64,000 nucleotides of DNA from Pyricularia pennisetigena (GCF_004337985.1 NC_043743.1:3674580-3738579), one strand, 5' to 3'. Positions 22,845 to 35,078 are shown, numbered from the stretch's first letter. The notes: generated from the sequence alone by a model not told the origin. Numbers and translations: made by a program.

Positions 22845-24098
22845 ATGTCCAGCCATGGCGCTCTCGCAGAAGCGCTCAGCCTCAGGCACTACGCGCCTCC
22901 TGCAACGACGTCAACGTCTCCTCCGAACAAGGAACACCAGCATACCCGGCCCAGACATCAGATAAAACGATCGATCACGGAACTTTCGGCGCCGATACGT
23001 AAGCACAGGCACAGCCACTCGCTTAACCGGCGGAACGATGACAAGGCTTCCATACCTCAATCAGCCGCGCCCATGATGCAGCTCGGCCAGCAGCCGGGGA
23101 TGCTTCAGGCCCGGCCGTCGTTTGACGGCGCGCGCTCTGAGGGCGTCACTCCCTACAATCTCAGTCCCAACCCCAGCCGGAGGCCTAGTATCATGGGCGG
23201 AGTTGGCGAAGACGGTGCGCCGGGCTCTCGTATGCCCATCTCGTCGGCGGCTACCCCGGAGCGGAAGTCGATGAGGCATGAGGATCCGGCCGTAGAGCGG
23301 GCGAAAGCACTGGCCACAACTAGGTATGTGTTCTTCGCCACATCTAATGGCGTTGGTGATTCTTTATTGCAACATGGCATCATTCTAATCAATCTGTTGT
23401 TGTCGAACAGAGCTTTAAAAACAGCCGTGGAAGACCTTGCATCCTTGTCTTCGGACGCGTCCCATCGCCTCGATGAAACCTACTCATCCATCTCCGACAA
23501 GCTGGACACCCTACAACGCACAGTCGCGGACCTCCAAGAGCTCACTGGCATGTGGCGCGAAGGCTGCACGACGTTTGCCCAGGAGGCGAGGGACCTGGTC
23601 GACGACGTGAACAACCAGATTGAGGGACTCGGCACGTACGAGCCGCAGCGGGCACGCATAGAGACGCTTCAGTCACGCATCCATGACGGCCGCGAGCGCA
23701 TCCAGGGCCTCAGCCACAGGGTCGAGGCCGTGAGGGAGCGGATCGACGGCTGGGAGCGTGCGGACAGGGAATGGCAGGAGAGGACGCGCCGTCGGCTCAG
23801 GACCGGGTGGATCGTCATGTCGGTGCTGGCGCTGGCGTTCCTCCTACTGTGGGTCTTTGTGGAAATCGTAGTGCCGGAGGATGCTCTCAATGCCGTGGAG
23901 GCTACTCCGACCACTGAACCCCCACCATGGGTACAGGCGGCTTTGGAAAACGGGGTCGTGCCGGAACCGCATGAGATCGGGACCGTGGCAGGAGATGGTA
24001 TCACTGCGGGAGATCGACTGATCAGAGCCCTTGATCATGCTCTCGAAGATTCGCGAAACAGTTCTGACGAGGGGCTGCGGGTGTTCGATGAATTGTGA
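22845..24098 (+). CDS. Membrane-anchored coiled-coil protein of unknown function (388 aa)
   Basis: Two exons, 22845-23323 and 23411-24098, are joined at an 87-nt intron (GTATGT..CAG) that restores an Arg codon. The spliced product has 388 residues. The first 150 residues are Ser/Pro/Arg-rich and look disordered. Residues of about 165-285 form long amphipathic helices rich in Leu, Asp, Glu, Arg and Gln, consistent with a coiled coil. A strong membrane segment of about 22 residues starts near residue 291, followed by a roughly 75-residue acidic tail. No signal peptide is seen, so a tail-proximal membrane anchor is expected. The intron length is a multiple of three and it has no in-frame stop, so unspliced RNA would also be translatable. 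I do not recognise the family. A t-SNARE is unlikely because the typical SNARE zero-layer pattern is not evident. Confidence 0.8.
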   Translation: MSSHGALAEALSLRHYAPPATTSTSPPNKEHQHTRPRHQIKRSITELSAPIRKHRHSHSLNRRNDDKASIPQSAAPMMQLGQQPGMLQARPSFDGARSEGVTPYNLSPNPSRRPSIMGGVGEDGAPGSRMPISSAATPERKSMRHEDPAVERAKALATTRYVFFATSNGVGDSLLQHGIILINLLLSNRALKTAVEDLASLSSDASHRLDETYSSISDKLDTLQRTVADLQELTGMWREGCTTFAQEARDLVDDVNNQIEGLGTYEPQRARIETLQSRIHDGRERIQGLSHRVEAVRERIDGWERADREWQERTRRRLRTGWIVMSVLALAFLLLWVFVEIVVPEDALNAVEATPTTEPPPWVQAALENGVVPEPHEIGTVAGDGITAGDRLIRALDHALEDSRNSSDEGLRVFDEL

Positions 24099-25095
24099 AT
24101 TAGTAGTGTAATATTGTTGTTCTACCCTGTAAATAACTGTCTGCTTGTCTACATATGCCGTAGGGCGGACCTTAATTATATGCATACAATGCTCTGGAAC
24201 CGTCTGTGTTTGAGCATTATGATATCCGCATTGTGATTCAATGACAGGCTATGACAGTCTAGTTAAAAGTAACTATTCTATCGTCCAAGTCCTTAGGCTC
24301 TTGTCTTACGGGAATCTGGCTCAACACAACAGTAAATGAATGCAAAAAATTTGGCGCTCATATGATATTTATAGGGCTGTATGCTTCAGTGCAACCTCTT
24401 CTGTGACAGTAACATGCAAACATGGTAAAAAGGAGCTTTGGGGGCCAAGTATCAGATATCTATCCATGACTCCTGAATATTGCAGTATAGATCATGACTT
24501 TCGACATTGTCAGAAGCGGTGGTGCCATGTTGATTCACAAAATCCTCCGGCATTCCCCCTACATCCTTCCTGCTTTGAAATAGTCATAAGTATTCATTGG
24601 CTGTCTGCGGTCATGGCAGCATACTCTCTTGAGGTGTGTAACAACACAAGTTGCTTTTATAGCAATTGCTGCTAACTTTATGGTTTTCCCATTATCCCAC
24701 ATGCTCCACAAACTAGCAAGGCCATACTCAACCTAAATTAGGTATGTACATACATATTTACAGAAATCATGTTCCTTTGTTTACCGGCCCTGTTCTAGAT
24801 ATTGCAACGCTACTTTGGATAGTCAGTATTTCCGGGCACAAGGTGCATAATCCCATTTTGCCTTGGATGAGCGTTGAAATGGCAAGGCTGAAGCCGCCAA
24901 GCTGAGCAGTTTAACTCACTACCTACATGTTCAAGGCATCGTAAATGCTTTGCCCTCACTCATAGGTGAATCACCGCAGCAACTAACCCAATTTATAACG
25001 GGTTCACATCATATTCACCACTTGATCTGGGCAAACTCACTCCGGATAGCTCTGCCTACTTGCTCCATCTTGGACCATTGCGATGAGTTGTTGAT
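24099..25095. other. Region without a recognised gene
   Basis: About 1 kb of AT-richer sequence between two plus-strand genes. A 111-codon frame at 24340-24675 has no motif. The end near 25095 should include the promoter of the next gene. Confidence 0.5.
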
Positions 25096-26321
25096 GTGCT
25101 ATCTTATGTTATCATATCACAGATAAGCGATGCTGACCTTGGCGCAGTCAGGGAATGCATTCAGTCGACACAGCCCCGTCACCACCACCAAAATGCTGTT
25201 GTTGCCTTTGCGGACTTGCATGTGTTGGTCGTATACAACCACACAACCACATCTGTCTCTTACAACAAGTCCCCTTTCAAATACAACCATTGCCCGGGTT
25301 TGGTTGTCATCTCATCACTGCATACCGATCAAGTGTGTACATCAATTAGTAGCAAAGTTAATTCGATAGACATCATTTCAGACACCATACAATCATTCGG
25401 CACAGTCGTGGCCTCATACTACGACAAGTTTGTGCCACCTGGGCAGGACATCCTATCACCCACGACGCTGACAGTGGAGGGCCAGGAGATCCACGCCGCA
25501 AAGCCAGATGCACGGCTGCTGTACCGGCTGAGCTTGGGAATAGCGACGCTTTCTGAAATAACCACCGAGGTGCAGCTATTACGTGTCGAGCCCAGCAAGG
25601 GCGGCGGCGACTCATCCGAGCGCCAACGCCATATATACGACCTGAAGCACATGCGGTCGACCCCCGGTGGGTTTAAAAAGGTGCCGGCAGAGTCGCCGAT
25701 GTATTATATCCAGCGGGCTAGCAGGATCGTCCCAGAGCCAGCGGCAGTAGGCTTCAAAAAAAAGCATTCGTTGATGGGAGGAAGTGCCGAGCAATTGATC
25801 GTTGTGCCTGTCGATCTCTCGGGCAAGGCCAGCAAATTCGGTATCCCGACGTTTGTTAAAAACGCAGACGCCGTTTTCGTCAACAAAGGGCTTGAATGGT
25901 TCAATACCCGGGGCGAATCCATCGCCGTCATGCACTTCGGTACCAAAGATGACAGGCTACACAGTTTGGTCCTGACGGCGTCACTGCCTCGCGCGCAGTT
26001 TGAGATGCTCGTGGCCTTGTGGTGCTGTCATGTTTGGGAGTTTGGCGTTGCCAATGCCGAGAAGATCCACGAGGGGTCTGCTGGATGTAGGTACCCGGAT
26101 TTGGGACAGGAACTGCTAGTAAGACTGTCATAGCTGACATTTGACATGTGATTCTAGTGGCAAGAAAGCTGAGGCTAGGTCAAGAGTATGGATACAGATG
26201 GATGTCAGGACCAGGTATGTCGCCTTTATATGGGATGATTCCTGCTCACAGAGAGCACAGTTGAGATACTTGCTGAAACCCTTTTCCAGCGGGAGGCGGG
26301 GGAGCAAGTGCGGCGTTCTGA
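25096..26321 (+). CDS. Hypothetical protein, possibly with a Tubby C-terminal-like fold
   Basis: Best model: exons 25096-26086, 26158-26214 and 26290-26321, giving 359 residues that end in a Gly/Ala-rich tail. Intron 1 (71 nt) has a GTAGGT donor, a perfect GCTGAC branch site at 26133-26138 and a TAG acceptor. Intron 2 (75 nt) has a GTATGT donor and a CAG acceptor. Without splicing the frame would stop at 26133. The core (about residues 95-330) has the pattern of small fungal proteins resembling LURP/Tubby-like folds. It has strand-rich segments around IYDLKHMR, YYIQRASR and VPVDLSGKASKFG, ending in ALWCCHVW. That family guess is weak. The N-terminal 90 residues lack conserved features. The true start may be different, since an AG acceptor-like site lies just before the conserved part near 25380. 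Confidence 0.6.
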
Positions 26322-27020
26322 TGAATCGGTGATTGGGTCCAGGACAGACACCTCGGGCAAGAAATGTGGCACCCCGGATTCAAAAATGACAGAAAAGGCT
26401 TTATTCTAGTCAGGGGTGTACGAGTACGAGCGACCAGAGTCGCTAGGATGCTACAATCTGGCCGGAAAAAAGATGTTGTCTGAGAGAGCAAAGAATCGAG
26501 GCGGATGTAGAACTAGCCTTAATCCGTGTAGTTGGTCAAATATGTATTGGGTAGCGGGGTATTATTTGCAACTAAATATCCGAATTGACAAAAAAAAAAA
26601 AAAAAAAAAAAAAGCATCCAGTTCAGCATTGCTATAACTGAGGCATTGGCGTATGCCCAAATGTATGTGCTTACGTAGTACCTCACCTCGATCTCGACAG
26701 TCAAAGATTAAAGGCTATTTCTATTTTAATACAGCCATGATATACCGGCACATCGGGTGAACCTCAGCTCAAGCTCACTTGTTTCAACGAACGCACTCAA
26801 AACAGCAGGTTTACCGGTAACTGCCTTACCAGGCATCCCCCCTTGACACCTCACTCCTTTGAGAGCTTACGCGGCACAATACAACCACCCAGATTGCGTG
26901 GGAGGCTTGGGGGGATAAAAGTAGGAAGAAGGTCTGGCGGAGCTTGACATGCGATCCTCTGGAAATACGTGCCCTTTTACTTGCCCTTATTGGCTGGCCG
27001 CGATCGGGTAGCGCCGCGCC

Positions 27021-27047
27021 ATCCAACTCATCCAACTCATCCAACCT
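27021..27047. repeat. Three tandem copies of a 9-bp unit
   Basis: ATCCAACTC occurs twice exactly and a third time with its last two bases changed. It is a short minisatellite in a non-coding stretch. Confidence 0.85.
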
Positions 27048-27231
27048 ACTCAACCCGGGCATCCGTTTGTATGGCGTTACATTCGCACCCCGAGCCCCAA
27101 GCCAGCCAAGCGAGCCCAGATATTTGCGGAGCATGTCCTGGCCTAAGTCGGCAGCTGCTTGCCGAACAGTTCGACGGAGGAATTAGAGATCCATCGATGT
27201 GACTTTCGTATGCTAGCAAGGCAATCATCGA

Positions 27232-27260
27232 TTTTTTTTATTTTTTATTTTTTATTTTTT
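27232..27260. repeat. T6A simple repeat
   Basis: Runs of six or more T are separated by single A at 7-bp intervals. This is a low-complexity tract with no gene nearby. Confidence 0.85.
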
Positions 27261-28649
27261 CTTTACATCTGGCGCGGCCCCCAACCGCCATGCCCACCAA
27301 GTTGAATAAAACTCCTTGCAATCGCTGCGGGAGTCAGACGTTTAGACATTGGCCAAAGCCAAAGATGCGCTTAGCAAGCGACAAGGAACATCCATGGTGG
27401 TTTCTACGAGTACAAAAGCTTGCCGACTTTTTCCACGTTGATGATCTAAAAGCCAATTAAATTGTAAATTTGTTTCATGATGGCGCAGTGTGACGACCTG
27501 GACAAGAGACCACAGCCACACCCGTGACCCAAAGGTCGTTATTGTACGCTGTTGTTATTTTTATTTCTATTTTTGCTAGGCTAGCCAGGCTAGTTACGTA
27601 TGTTTTCCCTAATTTTGTTCTTAGCCATGGTGGGGAAGCAGGGACGTCATGCTTCCCCACCGAGCGCGTCACTTGCATTTCTGCTCTGTCTGGGCTTTGA
27701 AATTTGCCAGAGTCATCCATCTACCCGTCCCATGTTCGTCTTCAATTTTGGCTGAGGGCGTAATTACTGGCTGTACCGCACCGGTTAGTCGATGGATGTA
27801 GCGTTAGTGAGCCCCTCTAGCGCGATTGTGCGTTGTTGTGTGCTGTGCTGAGGGCATAACTGCGCCCCTCCGAGACAGATAAACAAGGGCAACACATTGG
27901 GAAAAAAAAGAGAGCTGACGTCGCAAGCCCCATGCAACAGGCAGGGACCATGTGAGCGGCTGACACAAACTGCGAAGGGCCCCCAGTTAATTGCTTTTCT
28001 CTCGGTCTTTTAAGCAGTAGAGATTTGCAGGGTAATGGCGATTGTCATCTAAGAGCTTAATCTGACCAGAATAAAAGTCTTATACTCCCCCTGGTTTTGT
28101 GCTATTTATTAGCACAGTTAGATTGTCTTTTGTTCATTTCGGGACATCGCATTCGGGCTCCGCTCCAATAAATCGGTGGTTTCTGACTTTGTTTGTAAAC
28201 GCAAGGGACAAACGAGACCCTTGCTAGAGCTTGTAAGACGGCAACCTTGCACCTTGCAGACTGCCGGGGCTTACTCGCGTCTCGACCTCAACCTGATTTC
28301 GTCTTGCAACGCATCGCCTATTGCCCTGCTGGATTAAGTATCCCCCAGCCCTACAGACTGTGAAGGACATATCTTTTTGGGTACCTACGCACATCCTCAG
28401 ACTTTGGACGAACCGAAGACACTCCAGGCCCTTGCGCGTCATTACCTTGGCGGATCGAAGCGTTTCCATGCTACCCCGCCACCGCACGCGCGACTAAGAA
28501 GGAAGTCAATCCCATCAATCGTCATTGCTCTCGACCCCAAGGAATTTGGGGACGCAGACATCTATTTTCCGCAACCTCGGCGCCATTGCCTTGCTAGATT
28601 TGCTGGCGCGAGCCTTCTCTCTCTCTCACACATACAACTAGCATAAACC

Positions 28650-31600
28650 ATGGCATCTTTAGCAGCACCTGAAAACGGCACAGCCGTCATGGAGAAGGAG
28701 AACGGTGCGGCTCATGAGAATGGTGTCGCCATGAGCGAAAAGAGGGAAATTCCCGTTCGCACAGTCAGCACAAAGTCTATACCACCACCAGGCCAGTCAC
28801 TAACCGGCAAACAAGAGCATTGTGAGTCTCACTGAAGCATGCGACGGGAATACCTGCAAAGAGCAATCCCGGACCGAGCTAGGGGGTTTCTGAACATGTT
28901 CAAGGGCAATATCATACTAACGAGATTCTCGCATTGGCAGACCTCAAACGTGAACTGATCTCCGAACAAGTCAAGAGAGAAATCTCAGAACTCAACTCGC
29001 CGACGGCATTGCGCCGCTTTGGCGCTCCCTTCAAATCAGACCTGGGTGAAGTTTCACCACTAGACTCCGACCTTCCAATCCTCCGATATATCTTTGTTCA
29101 CCATGTGCGCGAGTTCCCGTTCCTCGACAAGGCGAGGGAGAAGGAGTTTTGGCAGGACAAGCTGCAGGTCTTCCTTGAGTCCTTTGCTAGTAAGAATATT
29201 TCGTCCTCGGAGGACCGTCTGGAGGAGACCAAGAGGCGTAAGCTTGCGCTCAAGGCGCAGAAGTTGGTTGAGCTCATGATTGTCTCTGGCGTGCCCACCT
29301 CATCGGGCTACGAGGAGCGTATAAGGTTTTCGGAACTCGAGGTTGTGGACCGTGACGCCATTGACACGGGTGTCCTGTCGACCATGCCCGAGGGCAACTA
29401 CCTCAACGGCTGGGATGTCAACGTGTGTGCTGTCCGTATCAGTTCGACGAAGAGGAACATCAGACATCATAAGCATGCAGTAAGTCTCCTCGAAGACCTT
29501 GACGAAGTCGTTCTTGAGTATGAGACGGCGTGGCTATTTTGCATTGGATAGTTGTCTGACAAGAATTGCAACTTCTAGGAATTCATCCTGCGAGTAAAGA
29601 GGAAAGGCGAGATGGAACATTTCGTCGCCCGCAGATACGGCGACTTCACTAAACTGCGTAATGCGCTGCGGACAGAGCTGCCCGGAAAGATCCTCCCGCC
29701 ACTGCCAAAGAAGAATAAGAGCAACACGTCTGCTGCGAGTATTCTGGGTAACTTCTCGCGCAAAGATGATGATGACGACTCCTCGGTGTCGTCCGTCTCA
29801 ACACAAATGACAGGCAAGGAGGGATCCGAGGGCGGCAAAACTTTGTCTGTCAGGAGCCTTGCAGGTCAGTACTATCGAGAGGAAGCAGGCCTTTTGTGTT
29901 TGACGTGAAGCTGACCTTCTCATTACACCGTAGGCCACAGGAGGAGTGCTTCTTTGTCCGGCCGGGGATCACCTCGTGTTTCCACGGATGGTCAACGTAG
30001 CCCTGGCCATAAATCAGACGTATGTTGGCTCCTTCGGCATCCTACTGGTAACAAGAGAGTCGCAACTAACTTGATGATCAGACCATACTGTTCCGCGAGA
30101 ATCAAAGGATCTCGTTGAGAGCCTTCCTGCGATCGCTGCTGCATAACAACCAACTGGCCACCACCAAAGCTATGCAAGAATTTCTCACCCGTGACTCGAT
30201 AACGCCGACGGATGATGATATTCGGGACATTGTACGAAGAAAGGAAGTTGACGAGAAGCGCATGGAGGAACAAAAGAAGTTCTACGATATAGCACGAAAA
30301 CGGGCAGCGGAGTTGGATTCATACATGGAACAGTATGTTTATAACCCCAAGACATCCTCAGGATCTTTCTTCCGGATGCTTTTTGTACGTTGTTTACTGA
30401 CCCCCTCCACAGGTTCCGGCAAGATATTGTCGAACGCAACGGCCTCACTATGCTTTTCCAAGAGATCAAGGAGAAAGAGACTATCCAGGACCTCAGCATA
30501 CAATACCAAAAGTTTGCAGAATGGCTGCGAATCGAGGTGGCGGCTACCATTTATCACCTTTTCCTCGCTGAGGATAACTCCCCAGAGCTGTTTGCGCAGG
30601 CCAAGAGGATACATTCCCTCATGCCATACACGCTTATGAAAAATGCAATTCGGATCGCAAACCCGGCGGCAGTCATGTCTGGAATCCTTGACATCTTCCT
30701 GGCGCAACCGTTCGGCACAAGATCGCTACTGCAGCGCATCTTTTCAATGACTCTGAATGACGGCATCCGAAATTTCCAAAAGTCCATCGATGCGCTCGCG
30801 GCTAGGATCGACGACCAGCTTTTCGTGGACAAGCTGAAGAAGTTTACTGAGGCCGAGGAGCATATCAAGTTGGCGATTCGCGAAGAGGCCGAGGCTGACA
30901 GCGTCGACATAGTCGTGGCAATCCTGCGATCTGAGCTAATCGAGCCTCCGTTGACAGCTGAGCAGATTGGGAGGCTCTACAACGCCTACGTAGCTTTCAA
31001 CAGCGCCGTGGAGAACGTCGACGAGGAGCTGAAGCAGGGCGCACAACTCTTTTCGTACTTGAAGCAAATGCTCAAGCTTCAATTACGGCAACGCGACAAG
31101 GAAATGATGTTGCACCTGATAGAGGAGCCCGTTACTCTTCAGCTGTTCAGAGATCTTTTTACAATATTCTACGAGCCTTTGGTCCGCGTGTACAAATCAG
31201 CCAACGTGTACAATAGTATTACGGATTTTGCAGTATTTGTAGACGACACGATACAGGTAGGTCTTGTCCTTGAAGGGTGTTTTTTTTTTTCTTTTCTTTT
31301 TGCTAGGATCTTACTAACACATGAACTCTCTTGCAGGTTGTTGATCAGTGTCGCGAGCAAGATGCCTCTGCCGATCCCAACCAGACTGTACAGGCATTCA
31401 TTGATCTTTGCCAAAGACACGAGCACAACTTTTACAAGTTCGTTCACGAAGTGCATACACACGACAATGGCCTCTTTACGCAGCTCATGGGTTGGATCGA
31501 AGGCATTCTGGAGTTCCTTAGGCGCGGACCCAAGAATGGCACTCTCGATATCAACGCGCTGTTCGAGGGTGGCGTCAGCACGGGGGTTGTGGACAAGGAA

Positions 31601-31984
31601 AAGGCGATTGCGGAGATAAACCAGCTGATCGCGTGGCAAGAGGCGCGCAAGAAGTGGCACCAGGACAAGACGCGGCAGAAGATGGCAGCGGAGGGCGGCG
31701 TGGACGGCGCCGTCGGTGTGCCTGTGGGCTTCAAGTCGAGCGACTTTGGGCTTGACCAGATGGACTTGCAGGATATGGCCTACGACGACGACAGCGGCAC
31801 AGACGAGGAGGACGCCGAGATTGAGGACGAGCTGGACCCTGTCGAGGCCGAGCGCAGGCGCAGGGCCAAACAGCGTGACAGGCTGCGGAGGAGGGCAGGC
31901 GAGCCCGAGAAGCCGGCCATTTCAGAGGTGCACAAGTTGAGAGAAAACTTCCTTTCGATGCTGCGGATGGTATTGGCAGAGTAA
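28650..31984 (+). CDS. LEC1: PX-domain protein of the yeast Ypr097w/Lec1 family
   Basis: Seven exons: 28650-28821, 28941-29479, 29579-29864, 29934-30019, 30082-30332, 30413-31256 and 31337-31984. They give 941 residues with continuous frame. An N-terminal PX-associated helical domain (about residues 55-235) precedes a PX phosphoinositide-binding domain of about residues 225-320. The PX domain contains RRYGDFTKLRN and the loop KILPPLPKKN. A Ser-rich linker follows, then a large all-helical C-terminal domain (the DUF3818 type) to about residue 770. The end carries an acidic stretch and a basic helix. This order is characteristic of fungal Ypr097w/Lec1 proteins, which are peripheral membrane proteins linked to lipid droplet, sterol and plasma-membrane lipid distribution. 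All six introns have GT..AG ends and 62-119 nt lengths. Family assignment is strong; function in this organism is inferred. Confidence 0.9.
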
Positions 31985-32529
31985 GAGGATGGTTTGGGGA
32001 CTAACCTGGACAAGATTGGTTATCCGGGTGTCTTGGGGGTTATGCTGATACTCAGGGTTGGAGTGATCACAATGGCATGAATGTCTTGGTTTCCCAAAGA
32101 ATATATATATATACCTTTTTGGAGTGGGAATTGTTTTGCACCGGAGTACATCGCGGTTTTATGAACGCTGTATAATGTGCGATATAGAAGGTACATACCT
32201 GCGTGGCGTTCCATAACTTGCATCATTCTAATAGTATCATTTTCTTTCGATAACCAGTTTACAGTGATGTTGAGTTGGGCAGTTGTAGATTCTTTTGTGA
32301 TCTTGTGATGGAGTACCCTGACATGGGAAATTTTTACTGAATTCGGACTTGGAAACTTTTGATATTGATACTAGTGCTAAAAACTATATTTTGGGCTGAA
32401 CTTTTGTCGTAAATACAACCTTCCATAAAGCATCACTTCTTACAGAGCTTTGCTCAGAAGAATCAGTGAAGCTAGCTAAATTCGATATGCAGACACGCAA
32501 CAGTAGAATGTCGGCATGAGAAAGATCAC
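31985..32529. other. Convergent intergenic region
   Basis: The PX-domain gene (plus) and the small secreted-protein gene (minus) converge here, so this is shared 3' flank. An AT dinucleotide run is at about 32101-32113. No gene seen. Confidence 0.55.
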
Positions 32530-33353
32530 TCATCCTTGCATGACCTTCTCATAGATGACCTCAATAGGCATGTAGTGCTGAGGGAGGACGGCGATACCTA
32601 GGAGTACGAGGTGTCAGCAAAAGTATAGTCCCTCAAGGGAGTTTGTAACAGGCGGGATGTCGGTAGACAGGTGATGAGAGTCATCAAGCACCCAGCGTAA
32701 ACAAGAAAAAAAAAGGAGAAAAAAAAAAAAAAAAACCGAGCTCAAACTTACCATCATACCAAGTAACAGTCCAGTTGTCGAGCCCGGTCTCGGGAAAGGC
32801 GATCCACGTCCCTTCAGGCGAGCCGACGTAGTTGAGGTAGCTGTTAATCTGCTCGCCTTCGACGCGCTCGACCATGTCCCACGACGACCAGTCGGCCTTG
32901 ACTCCGTCGGGGAACTCGAGCTGGTAGGGGTCGCTGATCTGCATCAGGGTGCTCAGGCTGTCCGACCCGACCAGGCCCAGCACGGTCTGGACGATGCCGA
33001 TCGGGCTCGTGTGGAGCTGGTACTTGGGCTCGGTGGCGTTGTCCGAGACATTGACGGGGAAGAAACTGACTGCGGGAGCGCCCGAGAACACGCCCACCTT
33101 GTCCTGGAAGACGGACAGGAGCTTGTCGTCGAGGGACTTTTCGAATTTGCTGGATGACGGGTGAGAGATAGAGAGAGAGGGGGGGAGCGTTAGTGGTTTG
33201 GAGAGGGATGGAGAAGTGATAATAGGGCGCAAGGCGTTACCTCAAGACCCGTAGGTTGTAATATGCCGTCTCGGCTGATGCCTTTGGTGGCGCGGGTGCT
33301 GCGAGTGCCGTAGTGGCAAGGAGCGCGGTGACGATCTGGTTGAACCACTTCAT
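32530..33353 (-). CDS. Small predicted secreted protein, cysteine-free (192 aa)
   Basis: Three exons, complement of 32530-32597, 32752-33149 and 33241-33353, with introns of 91 and 154 nt. The start gives a clear signal peptide with a basic Lys at residue 2, a hydrophobic core and a cleavage-like ALAAPAPP near residue 20. The mature protein has no cysteine and three potential N-glycosylation sites (NVS, NAT, NWT). It is acidic and rich in Trp, Tyr and Asp. No known domain is recognised. The larger intron carries an A-rich run at about 32701-32735. An extracellular or wall-associated protein is likely, and a role as a host-interaction effector is possible but unsupported. The last exon encodes only 21 residues and would be missed by an ORF-only annotation. 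Confidence 0.75.
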
Positions 33354-34726
33354 TGTAACTTGAGGTTTGCTTTGTTGATGATCGAGGGCGTGGTATTGGG
33401 ATTTGGTGGTAGAAGGATGATAGTACAGGGGATCGTAAAGATGGCCAGATGCGATGTGTGGGTGGTTTATATACTCTGGGATTCTGGTAGATATGCACTT
33501 TGAATTTTAGGTTTAAGAACAAAAGTGTTTAATATCCCAGTTTGTATGAGTAGAATGGTGATACTTGATGAACTAGTGCAAGCTGCTGCAGTCACTTATA
33601 CTTCCAGCCTCTAAACCAAGGGCAGGGTCTGAGCCCTATATATATAACCTTTTTTTCCCCTTTAGTTACTCTTAGACATACTTGATCACATGCTGCACAA
33701 CGTGTTAGACCGTGGCCTTCTTTCTTGGATCACATCACTACCAAGGAGGGCGTCGTGATGAATTTTTTTTTCTCTCCATGGTTACAGTGGTGACCAAGGC
33801 CAAGCTTGACCGGGACAAGCGTATGGTGTGATGTCAATCTCATGTTTCGCCTTCCTGGTCTCGATATCCGGAAGTACCCAGCAACCAGACCAGTGCAGAA
33901 GAACTTTTTTATTATTCTCAGTATAGAAAGCTTTTCTTGGCCACTATAAGCGATATTAAAGAGACATGGCTGATCGGTTTACCGTTCAATTCAGCCGCCA
34001 CCAGTAGTTGAAGTGATTGTCGGAATCCGTGTAAGACCCCCACAGGTATCAAAATGCCTTGGATAGTCCTGCATTGTAGGTATTTGCACCTATATTCATG
34101 TTGCCACTGGTGACGCATACCTGGATCTTATTTTCTATGTTTCTTTTAGTAAATCCTTTTGTTTTCAAATGTCATCATGTTGACGGTTTCGGTAGTGTCG
34201 AACGACCTCACCTGTACTTGCTATTTTCTCCCTACGGCTAGAGACGGCAAAACGGAAATCAGTACATTCAAAGACATGTGCCAAGCTGGGCTCATGTCGA
34301 CTGATGTTTAAGTGCCGTCTCCCCATTCGTGGATGCAAGCCGCTTCAAGATGACTACACTACTGTAGTCCGATGGGTGCATCAAGAGGGTACCACCAATA
34401 CGAAAATTTCATACAACAAATGATTTGTGAGAGTTCTAGAAGGCGACTTCGTCGAGTTTCCCGCCACTATTTCTGGGCATAGAAAAATTCATGGCAAGTT
34501 CACGGCCATTCTTTCGCTACCAAAGGTTACTCGGTGCAACTTTCCAGGGGCGTTTCCTCCTGTACCTGCAGCCAAGACCCAATCACACAGGACCCATTAG
34601 TAGTTGGACTTTTCATCCTTCAAGCTTCGGCCAGGGGCCGAAATGGTGCGGAAAGAGGCGAGATTCTTCTTTTTCGGGCGAACTCTTGTCCCAAACCACT
34701 TGGCAATATATTCAGGGGCTATTTTT

Positions 34727-34749
34727 GGGATATATGGGATATATGGGAT
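34727..34749. repeat. Tandem 9-bp repeat GGGATATAT
   Basis: Two full units and a partial third. Confidence 0.85.
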
Positions 34750-35013
34750 GAACTTTTAAATTGCTGATGCAAGGTCGTAAAAAAGGACGAGCCCCGACTG
34801 ATGCCGTCGCAAACCGTAAATTGGAGATGTGGTGAAGCATTAAGAGGACCGAGACATCGCATAGGAATATACGGAAGTTCGGCAGTAAGCAAACAATCAA
34901 GGACTCCAAGCTGATCTTGTTACCTCTTGGATCCCATAAGGCAAGTAGCTATTGTAGGTAACCGCTGTGGATATGACATGCGTCACATCGGCTGTGGAAG
35001 CTACACAACATGT

Positions 35014-35032
35014 AAAAAAAAAAAGAAAAAAG

Positions 35033-35077
<45 letters not shown>
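35014..35077. repeat. Long A-rich tract (64 nt, two G interruptions)
   Basis: An almost pure A run with G at two positions in its first third. It may be an expanded microsatellite or a retroposon tail. No coding retroposon body was recognised upstream of it. Confidence 0.9.

Positions 35078-35078
<1 letters not shown>

Larger units (their letters stand above)
26322..28649. other. Intergenic with simple repeats
   Basis: About 2.3 kb with no recognised gene. It contains an A tract near 26590-26613, three copies of the 9-mer ATCCAACTC (the last imperfect) at 27021-27047, and a T6A repeat at 27232-27260. The last few hundred bases are the probable promoter and leader of the PX-domain gene. Confidence 0.55.

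Noticed and set aside
26119..26157. A 39-nt intron with GTAAGA donor in the possible Tubby-like gene
   Set aside because: Too short to leave space between donor and the GCTGAC branch site; the GTAGGT donor at 26087 gives a normal 71-nt intron.
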